The position numbers and the translations under genes are program-made. Source: an uncultured Pelagibacteraceae bacterium (GTDB lineage Bacteria > Pseudomonadota > Alphaproteobacteria > Pelagibacterales > Pelagibacteraceae). Taken from it: a DNA stretch of 64,000 bases. Shown here piece after piece: positions 27,969 through 37,912 of the stretch; within the stretch, counting starts at the first letter, position 1; every line of letters begins with the position of its first letter. The stretch is from assembly GCA_902634935.1 (NCBI GenBank), contig CACPMF010000004.1:31838-95837 (forward strand), read 5' to 3'. The notes beneath the pieces were generated by a model that did not search any database, was not told where the DNA came from, and saw nothing but the letters and a program-made list of their open reading frames with translations.

Positions 27969-28523
27969 TTTTCCAAAAATTATTTTAGAAATACCATAGT
28001 TCTTTTCTCTTTGAATTAAAAAGTCTTCAGAAAATTTATCAATAGTTTTTTTATTTCTGTGTAATATTAATAGTGTTCTTTTATTAGCTAATTTTTTCTT
28101 TTTGATTTTATCAATTATAGTTTCAATATTTTTATCTTTGAATGGTGGGTCTAAAAAAATTATGTCAAATTTATTGTCAAATATATTTTCTTCATTAAAT
28201 TTATAAGAGTCACTTTGATATACACTCGCTTTTTTTAAAAGTTGAAATTTTTCTAAGTTCTTTTTTAAAAGCATATTTGACTGATGATAGTTTTCAAAAA
28301 ATACAACTTTTTCAGCACCTCTTGACAAACATTCAATACCAAAAGATCCAGTACCAGCAAATAAATCTAATATTTTGGCTCCTTTTAAATTTATAGTTTC
28401 ATTATTTGAGTGTTCAATTATGTTAAAAATAGACTCTCTAACTCTATCTTTTAAAGGTCTAGTAGATTTATCGGCAGGCTCTAAAATTTTCTGTCCCTTA
28501 AGGTAGCCTCCAATTACACGCAT
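27960..28523 (-). CDS. rsmD: 16S rRNA (guanine966-N2)-methyltransferase RsmD
   Basis: 187 residues. The Rossmann methyltransferase shows RVIGGYLKGQKI at the N-terminus, DLFAGTGSFGIECLSRGA as the SAM motif and FLDPPF as the catalytic NPPY-type motif. RsmD methylates G966 of 16S rRNA in the small subunit. The start abuts purD's stop directly (28523/28524), so the two are probably one transcript. Confidence 0.95.
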   Translation of the reverse strand: MRVIGGYLKGQKILEPADKSTRPLKDRVRESIFNIIEHSNNETINLKGAKILDLFAGTGSFGIECLSRGAEKVVFFENYHQSNMLLKKNLEKFQLLKKASVYQSDSYKFNEENIFDNKFDIIFLDPPFKDKNIETIIDKIKKKKLANKRTLLILHRNKKTIDKFSEDFLIQREKNYGISKIIFGKLS

Positions 28524-29786
28524 CTAATCAATAGCCTTGAAACCAATGTCTTTTCTAAAAAATCCACCACCCCAATTTAAATCCTTAATTTTATCAATTG
28601 CTGATTTTCTAGCCTCTAAATAACTCTCTGAAATACTTACAAAATTTAATACCCTTCCACCATTAGCGAATATTTTGTCATTTTTAGAAATTGTTCCTGC
28701 GTGGAAAATGAAATTATTTTTGTTATTTTTAATTTTATTAAGATTTTTTATTTCAACGTTTTTTTCGTAACTTTCTGGATAACCCTTTGAACATAAAACA
28801 ATAGATAAACTTTTTTTATCTGACCAATCTACGTTAGATTGATTTAATTTTTGTTCACAACAAGCATTAATTATATCTAAAAAATCTGATTTTAGTAATG
28901 GAAGAATAGTTTGACACTCTGGATCACCCATACGCACATTGTACTCAATTAAAAATGGCTCATTATTTTTAATCATTAAACCTGCATAAAGAAATCCAAT
29001 ATACTCCTCTCCAAAATCTCTTATAGCTCTAAAAGTAGGCTCAATAATTTTATCAATAATTTTTTTTTCTAAATCTTTATTTATTAAAGCTGATGGAGAA
29101 TAAGCACCCATGCCTCCAGTATTTTTTCCTGTATCATCTTCACCAACTCTTTTATGATCTTGCGCAGTATTAAATTGTTTGAAACTTTTTCCATCTGAAA
29201 TGACAAAAAAACTCATTTCTTCACCTTCAAGAAATTCCTCAATTACAATTTGATCAGCTTGTCCAAATTTTCCATTAAATATTTCTTTCACTGCTTCATT
29301 GGATTTTTCAAGATTTTCACAAATATAAACTCCTTTTCCTGCTGCAAGGCCATCTGCTTTAATGACTATTGGAAATTTAACTTGGTTTAAATATTCAATA
29401 GATTCTTTCAAATTTTTTAAAATATTAAATTTTGCTGTAGGTATATTATATTTTTTACAAACATTTTTAGTAAACGTTTTTGATCCTTCAAATTGAGATA
29501 GTACTTTATTTGGTCCGAAAACTTTTATTTTTTTTTCTTGCAAAAAATCAGCTATACCATCTACCAAAGGTTTTTCTGGACCAACAACTACTAATTCAAT
29601 TTTATTTTTCAAAATAAAATCATAAATACTTTCAAAATTGTCTAAATTTAAATTAACATTTTCAGCCAAATGACATGTACCAGCATTTCCTGGAATACAA
29701 TAAATTTTAGTGGTTTTTTTTGATAATGACATTTGATTTACCAACGCATGCTCTCTTCCACCACTTCCAAGAATTGCAATTTTCAT
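28524..29786 (-). CDS. purD: Phosphoribosylamine-glycine ligase
   Basis: 420 residues from the ATG at 29786 (MKIAILGSGGREHAL); the longer ORF start in the track adds seven residues without family match. PurD is an ATP-grasp ligase that makes GAR in purine synthesis. Visible motifs are IKADGLAAGKGVYI, EEFLEGEEMSFF, DHKRVGEDDTGKNTGGMGAYSP and EYNVRMGDPECQTILP. The DUF2093 gene diverges with only 23 bp between the two ATGs. Confidence 0.97.
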   Translation of the reverse strand: MKIAILGSGGREHALVNQMSLSKKTTKIYCIPGNAGTCHLAENVNLNLDNFESIYDFILKNKIELVVVGPEKPLVDGIADFLQEKKIKVFGPNKVLSQFEGSKTFTKNVCKKYNIPTAKFNILKNLKESIEYLNQVKFPIVIKADGLAAGKGVYICENLEKSNEAVKEIFNGKFGQADQIVIEEFLEGEEMSFFVISDGKSFKQFNTAQDHKRVGEDDTGKNTGGMGAYSPSALINKDLEKKIIDKIIEPTFRAIRDFGEEYIGFLYAGLMIKNNEPFLIEYNVRMGDPECQTILPLLKSDFLDIINACCEQKLNQSNVDWSDKKSLSIVLCSKGYPESYEKNVEIKNLNKIKNNKNNFIFHAGTISKNDKIFANGGRVLNFVSISESYLEARKSAIDKIKDLNWGGGFFRKDIGFKAID

Positions 29787-29809
29787 ATAGATATTTATAT
29801 ATCTCAATA

Positions 29810-30007
29810 ATGCAAAATAAGTTAGCTAAATTAAAATACCTTCCTAATAATTTTGAAATTATTGAGGAAGGCGACCATGTAATATGTTCTATATCTGGAA
29901 AGAAAATTCTTTTAGAAAATTTGACCTATTGGAATGTTGAAGAACAAGAGGCATATTTTTCATATAAAGAGGCTGCAGCTAAAAGAGATAAGTTAAAAAA
30001 ATCTTAA
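29810..30007 (+). CDS. DUF2093 family small protein
   Basis: 65 residues from the ATG at 29810 (MQNKLAKLKYLP), matching the compact DUF2093 family: NFEIIEEGDHVICSISGKKILLENLTYWNVEEQEAYFS. These are short soluble alphaproteobacterial proteins of unknown function. The track extends it to 29720 through the purD start, which I reject. Confidence 0.85.
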   Translation: MQNKLAKLKYLPNNFEIIEEGDHVICSISGKKILLENLTYWNVEEQEAYFSYKEAAAKRDKLKKS

Positions 30008-30008
30008 T

Positions 30009-30869
30009 TTACTTTTTCCATCTGTCGTGGGTCCAAATCCATTGAAGTGGATTTTTTACTATCATTTGCTCGAGCAAAGTATTTAAAAACTGCGTAATTT
30101 CCTCAATAGTTTTACTTTCACCTACTTTAATAGGTTTGGAAACGTACATTTTAAAATGAAATTTGCTTCTTCTTTCTATGTAGATTGGAACTAGATCACA
30201 TTTATATTTTTTAACCAATTGCGCTGGGATAGTAGTTGTAGTAGCTAAGCTACCAAAAAAATTAACTTTAGATCCTTCTCGAACCCTTTGGTCAATCATC
30301 AATGCAATAGACGACCCTTTTTTAAGATTTTCAATTATTTCCCTTGTCCCTGAACGTCCTTTTTTAATTTGTTTTTTACAAATATATTTAATTCGAATTT
30401 TTTCCATAGTTTTATTAAGGAAAATATTATTTAACGGTCGATAAATAGCAGATAAATCAATCCCATATTTTTCAATCATCATAGCCATCAATTCAAAATT
30501 ATTAAAATGTCCAGATATGAAAACTACTTTTTTGTTTTTTGATTTAATTTCATCGAGGTACTGTTTTCCATCTACTTGAATATACTTTTCAAGTTTACCA
30601 TTTCTAAAGTTTTTAATGAAAGGATATTCAGCAAAAATTCTTCCATAATTTCCAAATATTTCATCCGTAGATTGTTCATGAGTTTTTTTTAATGAGATAT
30701 TAGATTTTTTTAAATTATCTATAACTAGACTTTTAGATCTAAATAATGGTCCAATTGTTTTTCCAATAAAAAATCCAAAGTTTGAAGCCAATTTGTATCC
30801 TAAGACTTTAAATATGATCAACAATAAAGAAACTAAAACAAATTCAAAAAAATAAATAACGGTTTTCAT
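30009..30869 (-). CDS. LpxL-type lipid A acyltransferase
   Basis: 286 residues of the LpxL/HtrB/LpxM lysophospholipid acyltransferase family, with one N-terminal membrane anchor. The catalytic H-x4-E motif is in SGHFNNFELMA near residue 115; further typical blocks are IYRPLNN, DQRVREG and WIWTHDRWKK. It adds a secondary acyl chain to Kdo2-lipid IVA at the inner membrane. It overlaps lpxK by 4 bp, and with waaA and msbA upstream makes a lipid A operon. Which acyl position it serves cannot be decided. Confidence 0.88.
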   Translation of the reverse strand: MKTVIYFFEFVLVSLLLIIFKVLGYKLASNFGFFIGKTIGPLFRSKSLVIDNLKKSNISLKKTHEQSTDEIFGNYGRIFAEYPFIKNFRNGKLEKYIQVDGKQYLDEIKSKNKKVVFISGHFNNFELMAMMIEKYGIDLSAIYRPLNNIFLNKTMEKIRIKYICKKQIKKGRSGTREIIENLKKGSSIALMIDQRVREGSKVNFFGSLATTTTIPAQLVKKYKCDLVPIYIERRSKFHFKMYVSKPIKVGESKTIEEITQFLNTLLEQMIVKNPLQWIWTHDRWKK

Positions 30870-31789
30870 AAGTTTTTGTTTAAAAAACTCTCAAATTTTT
30901 TCTGATTTGAGATTTTTAGATCAACTTTAATAAATTTTATATTTTTTTTTTTAGAATTATCTAGTCTTAAATAATCTTTTTCAGAAGTAACTATTTCCAA
31001 TCTTTTTTCTTTTGCAAGACTTTTAATTTCATTAATGTCTTTATTAGAAAAATTATAATGATCAGGAAAAAATTTTTTTTCTTTAATTTTAAATTTGTAT
31101 TTGATTAAAGTTTTTTCAAATTCTTCAGGATTACCTAGACCACAAAAAATTAGATAATTTTTTTTTAAATTAAATGATTTTAAATTGGTTGGTTTATAGT
31201 TTGCATAGAAAATTTTAATATTTTTATTAATTTTTTTAATTTTATTTTGAAATTTAATATTTTTTTTCTCTCCATTCAAAAATACAGCATCATAATTTCG
31301 TATTTCAAATAAGCTCTCTCGCAAAGGTCCTGCAGGTATTAAAAAACCATTTCCAATGGTATGAGTACTATTAAAACAAGCAATTGATAAATCGTAATTA
31401 ATCTTCTTTTCTTGCAATCCATCATCACAAATTGCTATGTCAAAATTTTTATGTTCGGCAGTTTTAATAGCTATATCTCTATTTTTAAAACATAATAAAT
31501 TTCCATTTTTTTTTAAAATTTTTTGTTCGTCTTTTTGATCGACATAGTTTTTTTTTATAATTGTGGTTTTATATTTTTTTTTTAAAATACTATTTATTTT
31601 AATAACCAACGGAGTTTTGCCTGTCCCACCTAAATATATATTACCAACACATATAGTTTTAACTTTAAATTTAACCTTTGGTGATAATTTTTTCAAATAA
31701 TTAAATAAAAACGTAAAGAAAGTTAATGGAAGAAGAATAATTGAAATTAAATTAACAGTATCAAGATAAATTGGTCTCTTAATTTTCAT
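30866..31789 (-). CDS. lpxK: Tetraacyldisaccharide 4'-kinase
   Basis: 307 residues. The P-loop is GNIYLGGTGKTPLV near residue 48, and ICDDGLQEK is the conserved DDGxQ motif of LpxK. It phosphorylates the lipid A disaccharide to give lipid IVA. The protein is unusually Lys-rich, in line with base composition. It overlaps waaA by a single base and lpxL by four. Confidence 0.95.
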   Translation of the reverse strand: MKIKRPIYLDTVNLISIILLPLTFFTFLFNYLKKLSPKVKFKVKTICVGNIYLGGTGKTPLVIKINSILKKKYKTTIIKKNYVDQKDEQKILKKNGNLLCFKNRDIAIKTAEHKNFDIAICDDGLQEKKINYDLSIACFNSTHTIGNGFLIPAGPLRESLFEIRNYDAVFLNGEKKNIKFQNKIKKINKNIKIFYANYKPTNLKSFNLKKNYLIFCGLGNPEEFEKTLIKYKFKIKEKKFFPDHYNFSNKDINEIKSLAKEKRLEIVTSEKDYLRLDNSKKKNIKFIKVDLKISNQKKFESFLNKNL

Positions 31790-33018
31790 TATATAAATTT
31801 ATCTATTTCATAAATATTATTTTTAAGAACTCTTTTACCCATTTCGTCTATTTTTTTTAATATTTTTCTTGAATGATTGTAATTAATTTTTTTTTTAATT
31901 AATTCACAAACATTATTTAAACTTTTTACTTTGCTTGCAATTTTAAGATTTAATAATAAGTCATATACCTCTTTAAAATTATGAACAAATGGCCCAAAAA
32001 TAATATAATTTTTTCCCCTTACAGGCTCTAAAGGATTTTGGCCTCCATGATTAATTAATGATCCTCCAACAAAACATAAATTAGATATTTCATAAAATTT
32101 ACGAGCTTCTCCATATGTATCAGCAATATATACATCTGTGGATTTACTTATTTTATTTCTAGACGATCTTGTAATTACATTTAATTGTTTGCTTTCTAAC
32201 AGTCTAACTATTCTATCAGTTCTATGGACATGTCTTGGAATTATAACTGTAAGCAAATTATTAATACTTTTTTTTACTTTTTTATGAGCCTCAGAAATTA
32301 AATCCTCTTCATTGTCATGAGTACTCGCGCAACAAAAAATTTTTCTATCTCTAATTATCTTTTTTACATCAGAATTTACCTTTGTTTTTTTTTCTCCAAA
32401 GTATTTTAGGTTTCCTGCAATTTTTATATTTTTTACTCCAAGTTTACTCAAATAAAGTTTTGACTTTTTATTTTGTGGAAGTGCCAAAGTAATACTACTA
32501 AAGATTTTTTTTGCAAAATTTGGAAATCTTAACCATCTTTTATAACTTTTTGATGTGATTCTTCCATTAATTAAAACTATGGGTATATTTTTTCTTTTTA
32601 GATTTTCAATCATGTTTGGCCATATTTCTGAATCTATAAAAATTGCCACTTTTGGCTTCCAAAATTCCAGAAATTTATTTGTCAAATAATTTTCATCTAT
32701 TGGAAAATACACGTGTTCGGTTTTTCTAAACTTTATTTTTTTAACAACTGATGCTGAACTTGTAGTGGTAGATGTGAGTAAAATTTTTTGGACTTTATTA
32801 TTTTTTTCTAAAATTTTAATTATAGGGATGATACTCATGATTTCACCAACACTTGCTCCATGAAACCAAATCGTTTGGTCTTTATTATATTTTTTATAAA
32901 TACAAAATTTTTCCAGAAATCTATTAAAATCCTCTTTTCCGATTATAATTCTTACAGCAAATATTATTGGTGAAAATAATAGAAAAGTTATTGCTAAAAT
33001 TTCGTAAAAAAAAAACAT
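31789..33018 (-). CDS. waaA: 3-deoxy-D-manno-octulosonic acid (Kdo) transferase
   Basis: 409 residues, a normal-length GT30 glycosyltransferase with an N-terminal membrane anchor. WFHGASVGEI contains the catalytic-region Glu, and FVGGSLINHGGQNPLEP is the C-terminal donor-binding signature. It attaches Kdo to lipid IVA using CMP-Kdo. It shares single-base start/stop overlaps with msbA and lpxK, so expression is tightly linked. Confidence 0.95.
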   Translation of the reverse strand: MFFFYEILAITFLLFSPIIFAVRIIIGKEDFNRFLEKFCIYKKYNKDQTIWFHGASVGEIMSIIPIIKILEKNNKVQKILLTSTTTSSASVVKKIKFRKTEHVYFPIDENYLTNKFLEFWKPKVAIFIDSEIWPNMIENLKRKNIPIVLINGRITSKSYKRWLRFPNFAKKIFSSITLALPQNKKSKLYLSKLGVKNIKIAGNLKYFGEKKTKVNSDVKKIIRDRKIFCCASTHDNEEDLISEAHKKVKKSINNLLTVIIPRHVHRTDRIVRLLESKQLNVITRSSRNKISKSTDVYIADTYGEARKFYEISNLCFVGGSLINHGGQNPLEPVRGKNYIIFGPFVHNFKEVYDLLLNLKIASKVKSLNNVCELIKKKINYNHSRKILKKIDEMGKRVLKNNIYEIDKFI

Positions 33019-34760
33019 TAGTTTTCTTTAATTTGTCGATTATAAAAATTTTGATAAATCTCAGAATGTTTCAGTAAATCATTATGTTTACCTTGATCTA
33101 TAACTTTTCCTTTATCAAGAACATAAATAATATTTGAATTTAGAATTGTTGAAAGCCTATGGGCAATTACAATAGTTGTCTTATTTGAAATTAATTTTTC
33201 CAATGCCTTTTGAATTTTTTCTTCCGTTTCAGAGTCTAATGAAGATGTTGCTTCATCTAAAAGAATAATTTTGCTATTTTTTAAAAAAGCTCTTGCAATT
33301 GAAAGTCTTTGTTTTTCACCGCCGGACAATTTAATTCCATTTTCACCAATTTTGGTCTCAAATTTATTTTCAAGTTTGTTTATAAAGTCAGTGCACATTG
33401 CCATATCTGCAGCTTTATATATTTCATCATTTGAAGCATCAGGTTTTGCATATTTAATATTATTTAAAACTGTATCGTCAAATAAAGTGGTGTTTTGATC
33501 GACAATTGAAATTTCTTTTCTAAGAGAGGAAAGTTTTACCTCTTTTATGTTTTGACCATCTAACTCAACTTTTCCAGAAATAGGATCGTATATTCTTGGT
33601 ATAAGGCTTAATAAAGTAGATTTTCCAGAACCACTATGACCAACAAGTGCTGTCATTTTGTTTCCAGCAATATTTATATTTATATCTTTAAGTACACGAT
33701 TATCTAAATTGCTTTCATAATTAAAATTTACATTACTAAAATTAATTGAGCCCTCATTTAATTTTAGCTCTCCTAAACTTTCATTAGATGAAATATTATT
33801 TTTAGTATCTATTATTGGTATAATTCTTTTGCCAGCAGATAAACCTTGAAAAATTCCCACATTAATAGTCGCTAAAGATTTTACAGGTTGGTAAGCTAAC
33901 ATCATTGCCGCGAGAAAAGAAAAAAAATTATTAATATTGAGTTGTCCATTCATAATAAGTTTTCCAGAGTAGAAGATTAAAATTGCTATCATTATACCAG
34001 TTAGTATTTCCATTATTGGAGTAGCTCTTATAAATACAGTTGCTATTTTGATAGATTTCTTCTTAAGATCATCAACAAATTTTTCAGACCTCTTATTTTC
34101 AAAATTTTCTCTTTGAAAAATTTTTATAACTTTATGATTTTTAAATAAGTCAATTAAGTATTTATTTAAGTCACCTGATTTTTCTTGCGCTTCTGTTGCA
34201 ACTTTTCCCATTCGTCTCCCAAGTTTTTTTGCTGTAATCGAAGCAATTGGGATCATTACTATAGCTATTAGTGACAATCTCCAGTTCTGTAGAAACATTA
34301 CTGTTAATAGACCAATAAGAGTTAAACCATCTTTAAAAAAGCTCAAAAATGAATTGCTCAACATTCCAGTAATTTGATTTACATCAAAATTTAAATTTGA
34401 AATATATTTTCCAGAATGTTTATTCTCTATTTGTTGAGTATCTGCTTTAATAAAGGATGAAAGCATATCAATTTGAATTTTTTTCTTAACTTCTTCAGCA
34501 ACATTTATCATTATTACTTTTGCCATATACAATGAAATTCCTTTAGTAGAAAAAGCTAAAACAATTAAAATAGGAATTACAAATATTAAAGTTTGATCCT
34601 GATTGATAAAAATTTTCTCTATTGCAGGATCTAAAAGCCAAGCAGTTGCAGATGTACTTCCTGCAACCAAGATAGAGAAAAATACAGCTAACAAAATTTT
34701 AACAATAAAAATTTTTGTATAGTCGTTGTATAATCTTTTTAAGATCTCTAAATTAGTCAT
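33018..34760 (-). CDS. msbA: MsbA-like lipid A flippase, ABC transporter
   Basis: 580 residues with six N-terminal membrane helices and a C-terminal ATPase, the half-transporter layout of MsbA. Walker A is VGHSGSGKSTLL, the signature is LSGGEKQRLSIARAF, and Walker B is IILLDEATSSLD. MsbA flips lipid A-core to the outer leaflet of the inner membrane. Its position before waaA, lpxK and an acyltransferase supports this role over other exporters of the family. Confidence 0.9.
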   Translation of the reverse strand: MTNLEILKRLYNDYTKIFIVKILLAVFFSILVAGSTSATAWLLDPAIEKIFINQDQTLIFVIPILIVLAFSTKGISLYMAKVIMINVAEEVKKKIQIDMLSSFIKADTQQIENKHSGKYISNLNFDVNQITGMLSNSFLSFFKDGLTLIGLLTVMFLQNWRLSLIAIVMIPIASITAKKLGRRMGKVATEAQEKSGDLNKYLIDLFKNHKVIKIFQRENFENKRSEKFVDDLKKKSIKIATVFIRATPIMEILTGIMIAILIFYSGKLIMNGQLNINNFFSFLAAMMLAYQPVKSLATINVGIFQGLSAGKRIIPIIDTKNNISSNESLGELKLNEGSINFSNVNFNYESNLDNRVLKDININIAGNKMTALVGHSGSGKSTLLSLIPRIYDPISGKVELDGQNIKEVKLSSLRKEISIVDQNTTLFDDTVLNNIKYAKPDASNDEIYKAADMAMCTDFINKLENKFETKIGENGIKLSGGEKQRLSIARAFLKNSKIILLDEATSSLDSETEEKIQKALEKLISNKTTIVIAHRLSTILNSNIIYVLDKGKVIDQGKHNDLLKHSEIYQNFYNRQIKEN

Positions 34761-34763
34761 GAA

Positions 34764-35630
34764 TTATAAAAGTTTCCCAATTAAAATATTTATAAATATT
34801 AACAAACCTAAAAAATTATTACTTTTAAATTTAAACAAACAGTCTAATGGTTCTTTTACATTAAGTTTGTATATTTGAAAAAAAATCAAATGCCCAATAG
34901 GTAAAAATAAAAATAAAAAATAAAAATAATTAAAGTTCATTAAAAGGCCTACTAAGATTAGAGCTCCAATAAAGATCAAATAACAAAAAGAAATAAATTT
35001 CTTTGGATCATTTTTAAATTTAATTGAAGTAGATTTAACTCCTATAATTTCATCATCTTTTATATCTTGGTATCCATAAATAGTGTCGTATCCCAGTGTC
35101 CAAAATATGGCTCCAAAATAGAAAATAATTGGAAGCATTGAGATTTCGTTAGTGACAGAGATCCATGCCAATACAAGACCATAATTGAAGGTAATTCCAA
35201 GAAACAATTGTGGCCAATATGTAAATCTTTTCATTAGAGGATAAGAGAATGCAAGTGGCATCGATAGCAGTGCCATCCAAATTGTAAAAAAATTAAAATT
35301 AATTAAAACCATAAAAGCAATCCCACACAGTATGAATGAGTAAAAACTTGCTAGTTTTACAGATACTTTACCTGAAGCAATGGGTCTATTTTTTGTTCTT
35401 TCAACAAGTTTATCAAAATTTTTATCCGTTATATCATTTACTATACAGCCAGCCGATCTCATTAACACAGCCCCAAGAAAGAAAAGCAGGATATAAAAAA
35501 AATATGTTTCAAGTTCACTATTAAACTCATAGGCAATTGTAAGACCCCAAATACAAGGCCAAAAGAGAAGCATATAACCTATCGGTTTATTCAATCTTGT
35601 AAGTTCAATAAATAATTTAACGTTTAACAT
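34764..35630 (-). CDS. ubiA: 4-hydroxybenzoate polyprenyltransferase
   Basis: 288 residues from the ATG at 35630 (the track's TTG start at 35651 adds seven residues). It is a polytopic membrane prenyltransferase with the Asp-rich motif DITDKNFDKLVERTKNRPI and the second one DTIYGYQDIKDDE. UbiA attaches the polyprenyl tail to 4-hydroxybenzoate in ubiquinone synthesis. The neighbouring msbA starts 3 bp after its stop. Confidence 0.94.
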   Translation of the reverse strand: MLNVKLFIELTRLNKPIGYMLLFWPCIWGLTIAYEFNSELETYFFYILLFFLGAVLMRSAGCIVNDITDKNFDKLVERTKNRPIASGKVSVKLASFYSFILCGIAFMVLINFNFFTIWMALLSMPLAFSYPLMKRFTYWPQLFLGITFNYGLVLAWISVTNEISMLPIIFYFGAIFWTLGYDTIYGYQDIKDDEIIGVKSTSIKFKNDPKKFISFCYLIFIGALILVGLLMNFNYFYFLFLFLPIGHLIFFQIYKLNVKEPLDCLFKFKSNNFLGLLIFINILIGKLL

Positions 35631-35680
35631 TAATTTACTTGTAAATAACAAAGGCTAGTTTCATAATCAATTCGATTCGA

Positions 35681-36085
35681 ATGAATATAGATTATACAGT
35701 TACAGCTTTAATGTTTCCTGCAATTCCTCTTTTAATGGGGGTTTACAGTAACAGATTTCATACTTTAAGCAGGTTGATTAGAGAACTTCATGACGAACAT
35801 GTATATGAAAAACATATTCCCGCAGAATGGAAAAAACAATTTATTAACTTGAGTAGAAGAATTTCAATTTTAAGGTGGACTATAATGTTTGCTGCCTTTG
35901 GATTTTTATTTAATATGCTTACAGTTTTTGCTCTTTATTTAAATGAATTATTCTTAGCGAGAGTAATTTTTGGTTCGTGCTGTTTATCAATGATCATATC
36001 AATTATTTTCTTTATAAGAGAAATTCAAATATCCACAAATGCACTCAATTTACACATGTCTGACATGGATGTAAAAATAGATTAA
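35681..36085 (+). CDS. DUF2721 family membrane protein
   Basis: 134 residues with three hydrophobic segments. ALMFPAIPLLMGVYSNRFHTLSRLIREL at the N-terminus, RRISILRWTIMFAAFGF in the middle and REIQISTNALNLHM at the end fit the DUF2721 family. Function is not established. It diverges from ubiA and its stop interlocks with the convergent quinone oxidoreductase (TTAA, 4-bp overlap). Confidence 0.85.
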   Translation: MNIDYTVTALMFPAIPLLMGVYSNRFHTLSRLIRELHDEHVYEKHIPAEWKKQFINLSRRISILRWTIMFAAFGFLFNMLTVFALYLNELFLARVIFGSCCLSMIISIIFFIREIQISTNALNLHMSDMDVKID

Positions 36086-37056
36086 TTTGGTAAAATTATT
36101 GCAGGACCAAGTAATTTTCTTCCCTCAAGATCTTCATGAGCTTTTCTAACTTCATCTAAAGAATACTTTTTTGAAATTTCAACTTTAAATTTACCTTTAG
36201 ATATTGCTTCAAAAACTTTTTCAGCTGCTTCTTCAAGCTCTTTTCTTATGATCGTGTAGTGAGCGATTGAAGGTCTAGTAAAAAAAAGACCTTTTGCATT
36301 TATATGCTTTTTTATATCTAATGTATGAACGTAACCAGATGCATTTCCAAAAGCAACCATCATGCCTCTTACTTTTAAAACTTCTATTGAACCGTCAAAT
36401 GTTTTTGCTCCTACTCCATCATAAACTACATCAAGTCCGTTTTTTCCTACAATTTTTTCAACTTCCTCAACAAAGCTTTTCTCATTATAGTTTATAACAT
36501 GATGGCATCCATTCTTTTTCGCTATTTCTATTTTTTCATCTGAACCGACTGTTCCTATTATTTCAGCACCAAGTGCATTAGCCCACGGGCAGAAAATCTG
36601 ACCAAGTGCGCCTGCAGCTGCATGGTATAAAATTTTATCTCCTTTTTTAACTTGATAAGTTCTGTGCAATAAATATTCGGCTGTTATACCTTTTAAAGTA
36701 ATACATGATGCAACTTCATCAGAAATATTATCTGGAACCTTTACTAACTTGTCTTCAGGTATTATTTGTTTTTCAGAATAAGTTCCAATTGGCATGGAAG
36801 CACGAGTTACTCTATCTCCAACTTTAAATAATTTAACTTCAGAACCTACTTCTTCAATAATACTACAAGCTTCAAGTCCAATACCACTTGGCAGTGGGAT
36901 GGGATAAAGACCTGAACGGTGGTATGTATCAATATAATTTATACCTATAGATAAATTTTTAACTAGCACTTCATTCTGGCCAGGTTTTCCAATATCAACG
37001 TTCTTTATTTCCAATACCTCAGGTCCACCAAATTCTTTTATTTCAATTTTTTTCAT
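36082..37056 (-). CDS. qor: Quinone oxidoreductase, zinc-free MDR family
   Basis: 324 residues of the medium-chain dehydrogenase/reductase family, quinone oxidoreductase branch: FGGPEVLEIKNVD, IGINYIDTYHRSGLYP, AAAGALGQIFCPWA as the NADPH motif, and DVVYDGVGAKTFDGS. No zinc-ligand cysteines are seen. It should reduce quinones with NADPH, forming semiquinones. It overlaps the upstream pirin gene by 4 bp, which suggests a redox or detoxification pair. Confidence 0.92.
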   Translation of the reverse strand: MKKIEIKEFGGPEVLEIKNVDIGKPGQNEVLVKNLSIGINYIDTYHRSGLYPIPLPSGIGLEACSIIEEVGSEVKLFKVGDRVTRASMPIGTYSEKQIIPEDKLVKVPDNISDEVASCITLKGITAEYLLHRTYQVKKGDKILYHAAAGALGQIFCPWANALGAEIIGTVGSDEKIEIAKKNGCHHVINYNEKSFVEEVEKIVGKNGLDVVYDGVGAKTFDGSIEVLKVRGMMVAFGNASGYVHTLDIKKHINAKGLFFTRPSIAHYTIIRKELEEAAEKVFEAISKGKFKVEISKKYSLDEVRKAHEDLEGRKLLGPAIILPN

Positions 37057-37892
37057 TGTTTTACAAAATTTCCATTATGGTAATCGTCAATAGCTTGAAG
37101 TATTTCCTGTTTTGTATTCATTACAAATGGTCCACCTCTTGCAATTTGTTCACCAATTGGTTTTCCAGATATTAATAAAAATTTAGCCTTAGTCAAAGCA
37201 GTTACTTTTAATATTTCACCATTAGTTAAAAGTATCAAAGTAGAGTCTTTAACTTTATCATGTTTTTTTTCTCCGATTTTTATTTCACCCTCAATTAAAT
37301 AAATAAAGCTATTGTGAGAGGAGGGTATCTCAAAATTAAATTCCTTATCTTCTTTAAGTTCAACATCAAAATAAACAGGTTCAACATTATGCTTTTTAAT
37401 TGGTCCTTCTGCTTTTTGAAATTTTCCAGCAATAACTTTTATTTGCTTATCACTATCTTTATGTACACTCATTTTGTCAGCATCAATATAATGATATTCA
37501 GGTTTATCCATTTTCATACTCGCTGGCATGTTTATCCATAATTGAAAACCATGAAGTTTACCCTCTTTCATTGCTGGCATTTCTGAATGAATAATACCAC
37601 TTCCTGTTTTCATCCACTGAACATCTCCTGCTGTCATTCTACCTTGTCCACCAGTACTATCTTTATGTTCAAAATCTCCCGCTAACATATAAGTTACTGT
37701 TTCTATACCTCTATGAGGATGGGGCGGAAAACCTGCAATATAATCTTCACTATTTTCTGATCCAAACTCATCCAACATTAAAAATGGATCAAAATAATTT
37801 GGCTCAACTCCAATACTTCTTTTTAATTTTACACCAGCACCATCTGATGCTGATATGGGTTCAATAATTTTTTCAACTTCTATTGATTTCAT
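37053..37892 (-). CDS. Pirin family protein (possible quercetinase)
   Basis: 279 residues of the bicupin pirin family. The metal-binding N-terminal block is FPPHPHRGIETVTYMLAGDFEHKDS, followed by GDVQWMKTGSGIIHSEMP and FQLWINMPASMK. Bacterial pirins bind Fe and some oxidise flavonols; a true role here is unknown. It overlaps qor by 4 bp and lies 20 bp after the haloacid dehalogenase stop. Confidence 0.92.
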   Translation of the reverse strand: MKSIEVEKIIEPISASDGAGVKLKRSIGVEPNYFDPFLMLDEFGSENSEDYIAGFPPHPHRGIETVTYMLAGDFEHKDSTGGQGRMTAGDVQWMKTGSGIIHSEMPAMKEGKLHGFQLWINMPASMKMDKPEYHYIDADKMSVHKDSDKQIKVIAGKFQKAEGPIKKHNVEPVYFDVELKEDKEFNFEIPSSHNSFIYLIEGEIKIGEKKHDKVKDSTLILLTNGEILKVTALTKAKFLLISGKPIGEQIARGGPFVMNTKQEILQAIDDYHNGNFVKQ

Positions 37893-37912
37893 TCGATCGA
37901 TATATACTTTAA